Notes under the pieces: model-generated
The model's database searches: none
Seen by the model: only the letters and a program-made list of their open reading frames with translations
What the model was told of the DNA's origin: nothing
Shown here: positions 43,859 through 53,418 of the stretch, piece by piece
Position numbering within the stretch: position 1 is the first letter of the stretch
Layout of the letters: each line of letters opens with the position of its first letter
Assembly: GCA_002633025.1 (NCBI GenBank)
Contig: NMRB01002875.1
Location: 1-64,000, forward strand
Direction of reading: 5' to 3'
DNA length: 64,000 bases
Origin: Notospermus geniculatus
Lineage: Eukaryota > Nemertea > Pilidiophora > Heteronemertea > Lineidae
Made by a program: the position numbers and the translations under genes

Positions 43859-44830
43859 TTACTCGTCTGCTGCGTACATCGCAACTCGAACGATACTCGC
43901 TTTCTCGTCGCGTGTTTTCCTTTGAAGAAAATGCATTACCGACCCGTCGTTCGGGCTAATCTCGAAATGATCGTTATTAGTATCATAGGTTTTAGGATAA
44001 AATGAGGTCAACGTTTCATGAAATGTAAATTTACCGTTTCCTTGTTTTACGATACCGTTCTTGGGGTCAGGGATCTGCTCCATTGCCAAGGCGCAAGGCA
44101 AGGGAACGCCTATCACGAAGAAGCGGCCAGAGAAAAAGTCAAGTTTAAGTACGAAATCGCGACATGATTCAAAAAGTATAGTGAGAAACTCAACCTGGTA
44201 TGTCACTGGTTCATATGCGAATTCTTCAACATGGGATAACAAATAAATGTGTCCAGAATCCATCTCCAAGATGTAGTGTATTCCCTTTTGAAATCGGAAG
44301 GGTGTCCCTCTTAGACTAATACGAATGCCGTTTATAAGAATAAGGTTGAAGTCGTTTGATTTGTTACTAGACTCTTTCATGTCGTATATTGTGTATACAT
44401 TACGACCAGATATCTTACAAGAGAGAAGGAGCTTTCCCAGTCCAGTAACTAAGCCACACGGCAACCGCAGTCGCTGGCAAATATATGTTGTCGGTACGAT
44501 CACTTTACCCGAAAGAGTAGCACGAACAACATCACAAAGTGTAAATTGTGTTTTCTTACGAAGAAAAATAAACCGTTTATATACAGCGTCCTTCAAAATA
44601 GAATACGGCTGAAGAAAAACCTGTTTCTCATGGAGAATTAGATAGTCCCTCCTCCTGTTCTGATGGTATACTTTAACAGTGCTGAACGGGGAGGTGGCCG
44701 TTCTGCCGTAAACCAGAATAATCCAGCCGCTCTTCCAATCAAAGATCCAGATTACAAGCCTCTCAGAAATTATTATAGGTGGTTGGAATTTACCGGTGTT
44801 GGTTATCCTATAGTTAAACCACAGTTTATC
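43859..44830 (-). CDS. P3: terminal exon of the P1-P4 family
   Basis: A 323-codon open frame from the acceptor TAG at 44831-44833 (TTATTTCCGTAG/GATAAACTG) to TAA, with no ATG in the first 75 codons. It is the most diverged member: Tyr-Arg-Ile at codons 7-9, then TNTGKFQPP; LVIWIFDWKSGWIILVYG, a β-strand-like stretch; Gly-Lys-Val-Ile-Val-Pro in the place of the Gly-Phe-x-Gly strand; Leu-Ser-Cys-Lys where P1 and P4 have Trp-Cys-Arg; and a good C-terminal match, NDGSVMHFLQRKT. A 702-bp foldback transposon begins 12 bp upstream of the acceptor, and P4 ends 844 bp upstream, leaving about 130 bp for a private 5' exon. It is thus either a 5'-truncated copy, still open in frame, or a shared terminal exon. 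Confidence 0.65.
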   Translation of the reverse strand, partial: DKLWFNYRITNTGKFQPPIIISERLVIWIFDWKSGWIILVYGRTATSPFSTVKVYHQNRRRDYLILHEKQVFLQPYSILKDAVYKRFIFLRKKTQFTLCDVVRATLSGKVIVPTTYICQRLRLPCGLVTGLGKLLLSCKISGRNVYTIYDMKESSNKSNDFNLILINGIRISLRGTPFRFQKGIHYILEMDSGHIYLLSHVEEFAYEPVTYQVEFLTILFESCRDFVLKLDFFSGRFFVIGVPLPCALAMEQIPDPKNGIVKQGNGKFTFHETLTSFYPKTYDTNNDHFEISPNDGSVMHFLQRKTRDEKASIVRVAMYAADE

Positions 44831-44843
44831 CTACGGAAATAAT

Positions 44844-45545
44844 GTACACCCTTAGTCAAAAGTAAATAGACAGATACTAAATTCAATATTTCCTAAAATA
44901 GCAGCGAGGCACAATTTTTGGTTCGCTATGGAGCCGCTTGGTGCGCTAGCTGCGGCCATATGGACCCCTATTTTCACACCAGTTTTCCACTAAGGCATGT
45001 ATGACGTAATCAAGCTTTACTTGACGTTTACGGCCTTATTTTGCGGTGTTTGAACGTCATATTGCGTCTGGTGACAGTCTACCATTAGCTGTCGACCTGA
45101 TTGGTTGGGCAGTACGAACAAACGTCAGGAAAGGTACAAATGTCGGCGATTTCTAAATCTATTTTTAGACATTTTCTTGGGGAGGTCAGACGGGGGTCTG
45201 GGCGGTTGATAAAGTGGTGTTTAAAACNCTGTAAGAAACCATCAATAACTCGGTTGCAGAAGCTTCAATTCTTTATTTCAAAATATCATTGTGTCTGGAA
45301 ACAGTAGAGCTGTAAAATGCTCAGGTTCTCGATTTTGCGAAGGCGATAATAAAAAACCTCATTTTTTGACAAAATTTCGATCTTTCACCAAAAAGTCACT
45401 AAACTTTATACCTGGGTCATTTCTGTGGAAAGAGGTGCCGAAGCAGTTGTTATGAGTGAGTATAAAAAGAAAAAATGCGTTTCATTAATGTTAAAAGAAA
45501 TATTGAATTTAGAAGCTGTCTATTTACTTTTGACTGAGGGTGTAC
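44844..45545. mobile_element. foldback transposon between P3 and P4
   Basis: The ends GTACACCCTTAGTCAAAAGT...AAATAGACAG and CTGTCTATTTACTTTTGAC...GGGTGTAC are inverted (about 50 bp with small indels). The ~600-bp interior has no supported gene. Ambiguous base near 45228. Confidence 0.85.
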
Positions 45546-45674
45546 GTCGAGAATGACCAAGGCTGTAGTGTATTTCTGTGGGCTAAGCTGTAAATTACTT
45601 CTTTCGTGAAAGGTAATGTCCGGCTATGAATGCGGAGAGACGTTCGTAACCGCTAATTCGTTAAACCCAAATTA

Positions 45675-46772
45675 TCAAATTATTGGTCCATACATATTCA
45701 CCAAGTCATGCCGATGCGAATCACCCTCACGGACTCTCGAAGGGTGAATACGCAGTAATCTACCCTCACTATTTTGAATAAAAACATCAAATCTACCATC
45801 AATTTCATAGGTTGCTGTGTCGAAATCGTCGGTCTTCTGGTGTATATGGATGACTGTCTGCCTAACCAAATCTACAGCAGGGTGCAAAGGCATTTTAGGA
45901 AGACAGGACCCCTGTACTGTGAATACCCCTAACCGTATTGGTGTTGGATGACGATCCCAAAATCGTATCAACGATGTCCCGAATTTATTATACAAAGACG
46001 TATAATCGGTTGGGAGAGTGAAAGTTTGTTGTTTGTGCTTGATCAACTTCAGATTTTGTGTATAGCGCCAACTAAAAAAAGTGATAACTCGCTTGAATAA
46101 AACGGCCAACAAAACCTCTGAGCTACCATAATTTGGATAGCCATACTTGAATCTGCAGTTTATTCCCGCAAAACTTAATATTTTTCGGGGAAAGAAGCTT
46201 ACTATCAATTCATGACTCGTATTCCTAAAGTGTGTAACGTAAATGATAATGACGTTTGGCTTTGGACGACGGCACCAAACGGCGAATATATGCCTGTTAA
46301 TAAAAAAGATGGACGCCTCAATGTCCCTCTTCCCCTCCAAACCCAAGGAAATTGCACCACACTTGGAATCTAAACTGTGCCTCGGAAGCAGAATACGACC
46401 CGTAAAATTCCCAACTGAAAAATCAAATAGTTTTCCCTCTTTAAAGGAAACCCCTGTCTTCCAAACTTTCCAATACAACAAAATGTAGTACGTTGAAAAT
46501 CTACGTTCTTCACTAATTGTGCCGTAGTTTCGATAAAAATATGAGCAGTTGTATTGTAACTCAAAACGGACAGCATTGTGGCGAGGTGTGGGTCTGTATA
46601 TGATTACTCTTTCATAACCATAAGGTAATTCCTCATAATCGACTGTAACCACTAATTTGTTGGGTTCGACCATGTGGAAATGTACTGATGGACGATTTTT
46701 GATTCTGTCAGTTGCAATCCGTGGGAGAAGCGGAAGACGTTTCATTAGACGGTAGGAAAGAATATGGTTTTC
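45675..46772 (-). CDS. P4: terminal exon of the P1-P4 family
   Basis: A 365-codon open frame from the acceptor TAG at 46773-46775 (TTATCTCTAG/GAAAACCAT) to TGA. The ATG at codon 10 lies inside the shared motif, so it is unlikely to be the true start. Tyr-Arg-Leu at codons 7-9, then MKRLPLLP (closest to P2). DFSVGNFTGRILLP aligns with P1's Gly-Thr-Phe-Met-Gly strand; IFAVWCRR matches P1's FVIWCRV; SEGRLLRIHPSRVREG (from codon 335) matches P1's and P3's C-terminal turn. Repeated aromatic-hydrophobic strands suggest an all-β fold. Not recognised as any family I know. Confidence 0.75.
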   Translation of the reverse strand, partial: ENHILSYRLMKRLPLLPRIATDRIKNRPSVHFHMVEPNKLVVTVDYEELPYGYERVIIYRPTPRHNAVRFELQYNCSYFYRNYGTISEERRFSTYYILLYWKVWKTGVSFKEGKLFDFSVGNFTGRILLPRHSLDSKCGAISLGLEGKRDIEASIFFINRHIFAVWCRRPKPNVIIIYVTHFRNTSHELIVSFFPRKILSFAGINCRFKYGYPNYGSSEVLLAVLFKRVITFFSWRYTQNLKLIKHKQQTFTLPTDYTSLYNKFGTSLIRFWDRHPTPIRLGVFTVQGSCLPKMPLHPAVDLVRQTVIHIHQKTDDFDTATYEIDGRFDVFIQNSEGRLLRIHPSRVREGDSHRHDLVNMYGPII

Positions 46773-46775
46773 CTA

Positions 46776-47320
46776 GAGATAATCAAATATTGGATAACCG
46801 CACCCAATTCAAACCGAACTTTTGTGAGGACTCCAGTCCCAACATTGCAATTTCTGTATTTTTGCCACTGTATGCATCATCATTTCCATTAAGTCATCTG
46901 GGTGGAGCTTGTAACCAGAGCTTGTGCTGACTTTGGTCAAAATGGTTTCAATGGGTCGAGCTTGTGTTGACGTTGGTCAAAATGGTTTGGAGAATGTTGA
47001 CATATGGGTCGAGGTGTTTCAATGGCAAATTTCAGCGATCAAGAATTACTGATGGGGAAAATGACAGATTCATTCAACGATACATGTACATGTACATTAC
47101 ATTGCAAAACCAGGTACCTAATTTGGCCGCGTAATGTCACGTGGAACAAAATGTCGACGAGTCCAGTTCCTTCTCTCACCACAAGAAGCGGCAGCCCTGA
47201 TGCCGGCTTCTCCATCAGCATGCGTCTTACGAGCAATGAGGTGGACGATAGGCAAGTGTTGGCCAGTGTAGACTGGGTCGACTGTTGACGAGTACTCTAC
47301 AGTCTACTTGGTTGTGCACA
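46776..47320. other. region upstream of P4, no exon identified
   Basis: If P4 has its own 5' exon it should lie here or beyond. I see a two-copy tandem repeat at 46915-46995 (GAGCTTGTG.TGAC.TTGGTCAAAATGGTTT) but no convincing coding exon on the minus strand. The plus-strand frame at 47004-47288 has no recognised motif. Confidence 0.4.
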
Positions 47321-47324
47321 ATAT

Positions 47325-47665
47325 AGACTGACTCTCAAAAAGTATTTACGCAGTGGTTTTCCAGTCTACAAATAAACTTCTATTTTCAAAAAGCTGAGTG
47401 TCCTTATTGGATAGGTTGATTTTCACACGTCAATTCGTAAATCAAATGAATTTATTTATCCTGCAGGGTCAGGATTTACAGTTGAAGTGCTGTAATTATT
47501 ATATTAGAACAAAGTGACCTAATTACAGACACCGTTAATTTCAGTTGCCGCTTTATCTGTGACTTCCAACTTACAGGAAACATAAGGACCCTGGGCTTTT
47601 TGAAAGTAGGCCTAGTTGTCACACCACTGCGTAAATACTTTTCAGAGGCAGTGTAGACTGAGAGA
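47325..47665. mobile_element. MITE with AAGTATTTACGCAGTGGT TIRs
   Basis: ACTGACTCTCAAAAAGTATTTACGCAGTGGT is inverted at 47625-47665 (ACCACTGCGTAAATACTTTTC...GTAGACTGAG). Confidence 0.75.
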
Positions 47666-47724
47666 CAATTATACAGCTATTTCAGTCAATCTAATGTACG
47701 CTGATCATAAGTTGAGTGGAGGGC

Positions 47725-47872
47725 CGTATTCATAAAGGGTGATCATCGCGCGATTAAGACTTAAAGGCGTGTAACTTCACTAAATGTACACACTTCCACC
47801 ATACATTTGACGAAGATATAGGCCTACGCGTCTAAGCCTTAAACACCCTTTTTGAATTTGGCCCTATGATTC
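47725..47872. repeat. MITE, GGGCCGTATTCATAAAGGG type
   Basis: AGGGCCGTATTCATAAAGGG is matched inverted by CCCTTTTTGAATTTGGCCCT. AAGACTTAAAGGCG/CGTCTAAGCCTTAAA lie inside. Confidence 0.65.
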
Positions 47873-48267
47873 TGCCTTATCATTTTATTGGAGGCAGTAC
47901 ATCAACTCATGTTCCTGTTGGGACACCCTGTTATTAGCACCTTTACTGTGTTCTTTTAACTCATCGTGATAGGCACCTTCTCTCGGACCGAGTCCCGTCC
48001 GCGGGATTTTTCCCCCCGTACCTTTCGTGAATGTACACTGTACATTTTGTAGTTACTGTTATAGACGCGAGAGGGACACTTCTTCGCCAGTAGAAACGCT
48101 TTTTCAATGCGCGTGGGGGTTGATTATGTCGTGGGGGTAAGGTTTACGGATGGGGGTAGAGTTATAGGTAGGGTTAGGGCTAGAAAAGAAAAGGTTGGTT
48201 AGGGTCAGCATTATATTGATATTATATTAGATTTATTAAATAGGGGAGACCGGGGCTGGTTGTAAAG

Positions 48268-48399
48268 GCCCGTTTCCACTAGAGCGTTTTACGCCGCGTG
48301 ATGCGTCAAATCTTTTGTTATTTTCCGCCGCTCTGCTTCCAAACAATGGGCGAAGCGTCAAAACGCGGCGTAAAACGCTCAAGTGGAAACGGGCCTTAA
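48268..48399. mobile_element. MITE with GGCCCGTTTCCACT ends
   Basis: AAGGCCCGTTTCCACTAGAG...CGTTTTACGCCGCG is mirrored by CGCGGCGTAAAACG...AGTGGAAACGGGCCTT. Confidence 0.85.
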
Positions 48400-48456
48400 C
48401 AGAGCTAATATTTCCTTGAATATCCGCTGGGAAGGGCTGGGTTTCCTCACATATAG

Positions 48457-48758
48457 TCCTGGCGCTGAGATGGGTTTCGTGTGCATGAGAGAGGCCCGAC
48501 CAAACTATAGAACATATATGGACACCAAGATCTCACCTATACGCCTACGCAATCACGAGATATGTCAAAATACAATTATGACAAAATTTTCAAAAAACGG
48601 TTGCCATGGCAACATAACGGTCATTTACAAAAAACCTACCACTCGACTAAAGAAGCACCCTCGAAAATCTTGACCGCCAGGTACCCCTCTTTCATAATTT
48701 CTATAGTTTTGTCGGGCCTCTCTTATGCACACGAAGCCCATCTCAGCGCCTGGACTAG
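48457..48758. mobile_element. MITE with ~58-bp TIRs
   Basis: AGTCCTGGCGCTGAGATGGG...GAGGCCCGACCAAACTATAG at the left and the inverse ending CCCATCTCAGCGCCTGGACT at the right. The frames on both strands here are TIR by-products. Confidence 0.85.
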
Positions 48759-49255
48759 TACATTGACATTGATATCGGCCACCTTTGTACCAACGGGCAT
48801 CTGACTGTACGAATGGACTTTTGAAAAAAAATGACAAAAAACGTTTTTAGTACATGAAAGGAAAATATGACATGATCAGAAAAGCTCTCCTGCCTGCCTG
48901 TGCAATTTTAGAAGTTTGTTTCGATACTACATGTATTTGAATAATGATGTAAATAGCCTGTACAACTGGTCCAGCGTGATAAGGCCCACTTCCACATAGG
49001 GTGGGGTTGGTTGTAACAAATTTGAAGGGGCACGTTGTAACATGTTACAACCTGCCTGAAGCCTGTTATAGCCTACGCCACTTTTCTACTCCTAGTTCTA
49101 GTTCTCACACCAACATCTTTTGTTGGTGTAGAGGCTTGGGGATTCATGGGACATCGTTTAATTTAGCTAGCGTAGATTCTGTTGGCCCTACTATTACAGT
49201 GTCACAGGATCTGTCGTCTAGGGTACACCAGGTACTCAACCTAGCAAAAAAATAC

Positions 49256-49803
49256 ATTGGGCCGTATTTACGAAGCGCGATTAGGACAACACGTGCGAAA
49301 ATTCATAGTTATCTATACAATAAAAGGGAAAATGTGAATATTTGTTAGCAGATTCCTCCAAATGTGTGCGAGTTACACGAAACATCTTGGCTGTAAACAG
49401 TACTCTGTAGTTCACTGAGTAAAATGATATATTTGTCGTCAGAGAAAAAGCATCCCAATGTTGATTTTATGGCGATTTTCTTTCGCGAGTTCGTCACTGT
49501 TTAAGGATAAGGGCCTAGAAAACCATTGTGTTGCTACCTTGTTTGCTGCTTGATCGGCAGCGTTTACCCAGAGGATAACCACACGCGGTTAACATTCCTG
49601 CGATTACTGTAGGTTGATGTTCAAATTTTTCTTTTGTCCTCCTGCAGCTAGACAAAGGAACGTTAACCACGGGTGATTATCCTGCGTGTAAACGCTGCCG
49701 ATCAAGCAGCGTACAAGGTCGCAAAACAATGGTTTTCTAGGCCCTTAACCATGAATTTACACGCGTGTTGACCTAATCGCGCGTCGTAAATACGGCCCAT
49801 TGA
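49256..49803. mobile_element. MITE GGGCCGTATTTACGA, interrupted by a nested MITE
   Basis: TTGGGCCGTATTTACGAAGC...GCGATTAGG is inverted at the right (CCTAATCGCGCGTCGTAAATACGGCCCA). 49509-49744 is a second element with its own TIRs. Confidence 0.8.
49505..49748. mobile_element. nested MITE, AAGGGCCTAGAAAACCATTG ends
   Basis: AAGGGCCTAGAAAACCATTG and CAATGGTTTTCTAGGCCCTTAA are inverted. Inside, GCTGCTTGATCGGCAGCGTTTAC is also inverted (GTAAACGCTGCCGATCAAGC), as are CACGCGGTTAAC and GTTAACCACGGGTG. Confidence 0.85.
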
Positions 49804-49969
49804 TTTTACTTATCAGTTCCAAATCACACTCAATCTTACCTCTGTGATCAGGACACCTCTCTATCAAGGACAGCCTAGCTTACCTTACTGTCCCAAAAGT
49901 GTCCTTAATGAGAGATTCTGCTATTAGCCAATGTCTAGTGATATTACCAAGATGATTCGAAACTACAAA

Positions 49970-50030
49970 CGGACAACCTACCCCAACATGTTACAACCTA
50001 CCCCAACATGATGTGTTACAACCAACCCCG
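49970..50030. repeat. tandem GTTACAACCTACCCCAACAT repeat
   Basis: Two and a half ~20-bp copies, and inverse words GGGGTTGGTTGTAAC at about 48256 and 49003. They may be the ends of a 1.8-kb element that contains the MITEs at 48268-49803. Confidence 0.5.
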
Positions 50031-50054
50031 AAATTTTTTAACGGGGTTGGTGGT

Positions 50055-50118
50055 AACAGTCGACTAGAGCGTTGGCCTGGTAATCCACAGGTCCCTGGTT
50101 CGAATCTCGGCTAGGACG
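50055..50118 (+). mobile_element. tRNA-Thr-like fragment
   Basis: CTGGTAA anticodon loop (GGT) and B box GGTTCGAATCTCGG with a partly paired T stem. The 5' half is not tRNA-like, so this is a SINE head or tRNA pseudogene. Confidence 0.4.
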
Positions 50119-50321
50119 AGACTTTTTTCACCCAGTCTCCTCTCCCGTGTTTTCCTTTTTACTGCAAAATATTCCGAAGAAAATTCGCGAAAGGTTCGGG
50201 AAAAAAGTTCGCCGTCCCGTCCAGTTCATGTCATGGAAGATACTTGGCATGATACATGTACATTAGGCTGTGCCAGCCCATTCACACACCAAAACAAAAC
50301 ACTATCCAAATGCATATGGGC

Positions 50322-50639
50322 CTACATGTCATTGAACTCGACGGACGATAGATAAATATCAATTACCTTCCTTTGGTACATCCGGGCTCCTCGGGATTCA
50401 AACGCCTCCGTTTTCTCCATGCACGTTCCTTTCTTTTGACTCATTTGACAAACCGAGGCCATATCGACTGGTACATGTACTACAGCAAAGGTCGTACATT
50501 TCAGCCGACAACAAAGTGTAGCACAGACCAAAACCGAATCAACGTCTTGCTGCTTTATAGCTGATCCTGGCAACATGCCCCAATGCCGCACTATCGTCCG
50601 AAAATACTCACTGACTAAGCTTCTAACTATTGTCATCAT
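50322..50639 (-). CDS. PAN/apple-like domain exon
   Basis: Cys-x3-Cys (CATLC), CRLKC, Phe, then VCQM and KKGTCMEKTEAFESRGARMY follow the PAN/apple pattern seen at 30522. After ARMYQRK the minus strand reads AAG/GTAATTG, a canonical donor, so the exon probably ends at 50367 and the last 15 codons of the open frame are intron. The N-terminal 40 residues are not hydrophobic enough for a signal peptide, and an upstream exon may exist. The next exon should lie at lower coordinates; none is visible before 47 kb. The only copy here with an intact cysteine set and donor. Confidence 0.5.
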   Translation of the reverse strand: MMTIVRSLVSEYFRTIVRHWGMLPGSAIKQQDVDSVLVCATLCCRLKCTTFAVVHVPVDMASVCQMSQKKGTCMEKTEAFESRGARMYQRKVIDIYLSSVEFNDM

Positions 50640-51174
50640 ACCAGGTATTCATCTCTTGGTTTGTTATTAGTACATTTGTTTTACGTCCAGAACGTCGGTA
50701 TTGTCTCCCACCTACCTTTCAAACAGATGATGTTGAAGTCACAAATAACCTGAAATAGACCTACATGTATCTAAATATAGTGGGGTTGCGATAGCATTTC
50801 TCAAGAAGTGATCAACGCGTCTATTAGGTCTTCCTCTTCTGAATGGCTGGGGTAGGGTGAACCAAACAGTAACTGACCCCACATAGTAGCCGACCAGTGG
50901 ATGTTTATACTTGCATGATATCTTTGCCCTGCTTATTGCTCTTCCTCATGCTTTCCCATGGTGAAGAGCAAATAGCAGGGCAAAATGATACGCAGTGAAG
51001 ATATTAGTGCCTACATGTATATGCAAGTACAAACATCCGCTGGTCAGCTACTGTGTCATGTGGGGATCAGCTATACTGCCTGGATCGCCCCCACCCGTAC
51101 GCTTGATTGCAACGTCTGCCTGTCAGTTTTCACCGAGTTCCGAAGTGTACTGCGGAAAAGTAGAATTCATCACT

Positions 51175-51302
51175 TAATAGCGAGGTTTCGCAAGCGCCCG
51201 GTTAGGCCATACGACAACGTTTATCTATTGTTTGGGTACACCAACACAATAGATAAACGTCGTTGTGGGGCCTAACCGGGCGCTTGCGAAACCTCACTAA
51301 TA
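51175..51302. mobile_element. MITE with TAATA duplication and visible empty site
   Basis: Element 51180-51297 has ~50-bp arms GCGAGGTTTCGCAAGCGCCC/...GCGCTTGCGAAACCTCAC. TAATA stands on both sides. The homologous position near 41894 reads ATTAATATACG without the insert. Confidence 0.85.
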
Positions 51303-51370
51303 TACGTTTGTGTGCTTCTAGAATTTCGGTATTGTGTCGAGGCATGGATCACATTCCCCTTCTTGTTGTT

Positions 51371-51486
51371 CAGGGGTCTGTTTCATAAAGTGACTTTACG
51401 CTTAAGGTAGGCCTACAACCAAATGGAAAATGCATTGAAGTTAATGGTACCATTAGCTTAAAGTCACTTTATGAAACAGGCCCCAG
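51371..51486. repeat. MITE, GGGGTCTGTTTCATAAAGTG type
   Basis: AGGGGTCTGTTTCATAAAGT...GACTTTACGCTTAAG is mirrored by TAGCTTAAAGTCACTTTATGAAACAGGCCCC. Confidence 0.85.
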
Positions 51487-51949
51487 GAGTGCTCATGGGC
51501 GGATTTAACGAAGACTGTATGGATGGATGAGATGAAGATTTCGGGAAATGAAATCCTCCGCGCAGGACTCGCTGTCTCTCAGTGGGCAATTCCCTCACGA
51601 ACGGCTTACACCTTTATCAGTCACGGGGAGACAAACGACAGCCCTGGAGCTACCAACGGACAGACTATGCTTGCGCGAAGTGAGCGCCGTGGCAGTTGAC
51701 GTGAAGGATACGCCTGTTTCAGTCGTCTGAATCTCTAGGGAATTCAGCAAATGAATACATGACTAAACAGTAGGCTTTGTTCGAAAATTCCACCAAAGTG
51801 GCGAATCGATATAACCGACAATCTGCCGGTGATCATACATAAAAATCAATAGGATGAAATGATCTTTTTATGTTTGACGGTTACAAGATCATCGAGAATT
51901 ATGAAGGCGATAGGCCTACTAACTTTTGATAATCATACGCCTCATGTAT

Positions 51950-52512
51950 ATGGCAATCGGATTGTCCACTAAAACCTAGTTTTTTGCTTATAAAACTTAG
52001 TTTTTGTGGATAAAGTATAGTTTTTTTCACAAAAACTAAGTTTTTTTCCTAAAAATCCTAGTTTTTGTCTAAAACCAAGTTTTATAGAAGAAAACTTAGT
52101 TTTTTGCTTCATAAAATATAGGTTTTTGTCAAAAAAATTAGTTTTTGTGAAAAACCTATATTTTATGACAAAAAACTGGTTTTATGCCAAACAACCCCCA
52201 TTTTATCGACAAAAATATAAGTTTCTGAACTGAAATCTCCAGTTATTCCATAAAACTAAGTTTATTGGCCAAAAACAAGTTTTTTGACTAAAACCAATTT
52301 TTATGCCATAAAAAGTAGGTTTTTGATAAAAACTAGTTTTTTGTACACCGTTTGTCCAGTTATTCAAGAAACTTATATTTTTGACAAAAATACTGGTTTT
52401 ATTGAAGAAAAACTAAGTTTTTCCATAAAACCATGTTTCTTCAGCATAAATATAAGTTTCTTGGCTATTTGTCCAGTTATTACCAAAAAACTAAGATTTT
52501 TAAACAAATGAA
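51950..52512. repeat. AT-rich hairpin array, copy 2
   Basis: Starts TATGGCAATCGGATTGTCCA and runs through the same word series as 33637 (CCTAGTTTTT, AAAACTTAGTTTTTG, AAACCTATATTTTATGAC). It holds the un-inserted sequence CAGCATAAATATAAGTTTCT at about 52430, and ends at the palindrome ATGGTCCATGGACCAT (52513). Confidence 0.85.
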
Positions 52513-52599
52513 ATGGTCCATGGACCATGTGCTCACTGGGTTGGACATAATAGTCTAATGACATAGGGAGACATATATCAGTTATGAGCAATCTGGGTC

Positions 52600-53418
52600 A
52601 AGTCATTCCCATCCCAGAAAAGACTTTGATGATTTTTGGGTTATGCCACCTGGCGGCCATATTGGATATCCGATCGCGCCGAAACTTCACATGGACAGAA
52701 AGGTCATCTGCAGGGGGCCACATAGCACATTGGAGCGCTTTGGGTTAAGGCGTTCCTGAGTTACAGCACTTTGATGATTTTAAGGTTACGCCACCTGGTG
52801 GCCATGATTGAAGTCAAATCAAGCCGACATTTGACATGCGTGTAAAGGTCATCTAGATGGATGTAAATATCAAATTTGAGCACTCTGCGTCAAGCCGTTC
52901 CTGAGTAATAGCACTTACTTGATTTTCAGGTTACACCACCTGGCGGCCATATTGGATGTCCAATCGGGCCGAAACTTGGTATTTTTTAAGGTACCCCTCC
53001 AATGCATGTTTATGCAAGATATGAAGTTGCTTGGTGAAATAATGACAAACTGTGGCAGGTTCGTCACTTTTGTCGAACTTTGACCTCTGTGACCTTGAAA
53101 AGTAGCTCAAATCAAAAACCCGTTATATACGTTATGTATCCTTATTAGCTACACCTATGATAAAAATTTGGAGATGATCTAGTCATTAGTTCAGGAGTTA
53201 TTGCACTTTTTGTGTTTTTGGTTTCCGCCAGCTCGTGGCCAAACTGAGAGTCAAATGGGACCGAAACTTGGTGTCGTGGGTCATCTGACCTAGGGGTATA
53301 TATGTACTAAGTTTCAGATCAATAGCTCCAGCGGTTACGAAACGTGCCCTGCTAACGGACAACGACGACGACGACGACGGACGCTGCACCATCGTAATAG
53401 CTCACCCCAGTGAGCAAA
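52600..53418. repeat. CACCTGGTGGCC-type repeat ending in a GGTGAGC terminus
   Basis: Three ~145-bp blocks begin near 52622, 52765 and 52918 with GATTTT..GGTTA(T/C)(G/A)CCACCTGG. The right end ACGCTGCACCATCGTAATAG then GCTCACCCCAGTGAGC matches 55480-55537. The minus-strand frame at 53198 is not gene-like. Confidence 0.75.

Larger units (their letters stand above)
50950..51950. repeat. dispersed repeat, copy with MITE insertion
   Basis: Same blocks as 41690-42170. It contains the MITE at 51180-51297 and another at 51371-51486. Confidence 0.85.

Noticed and set aside
47004-47288. 94-codon plus frame and its 65-codon minus counterpart as the missing 5' exon of P4
   Set aside because: The plus frame is on the wrong strand, and the minus frame has neither a recognised domain nor a good donor near its end.
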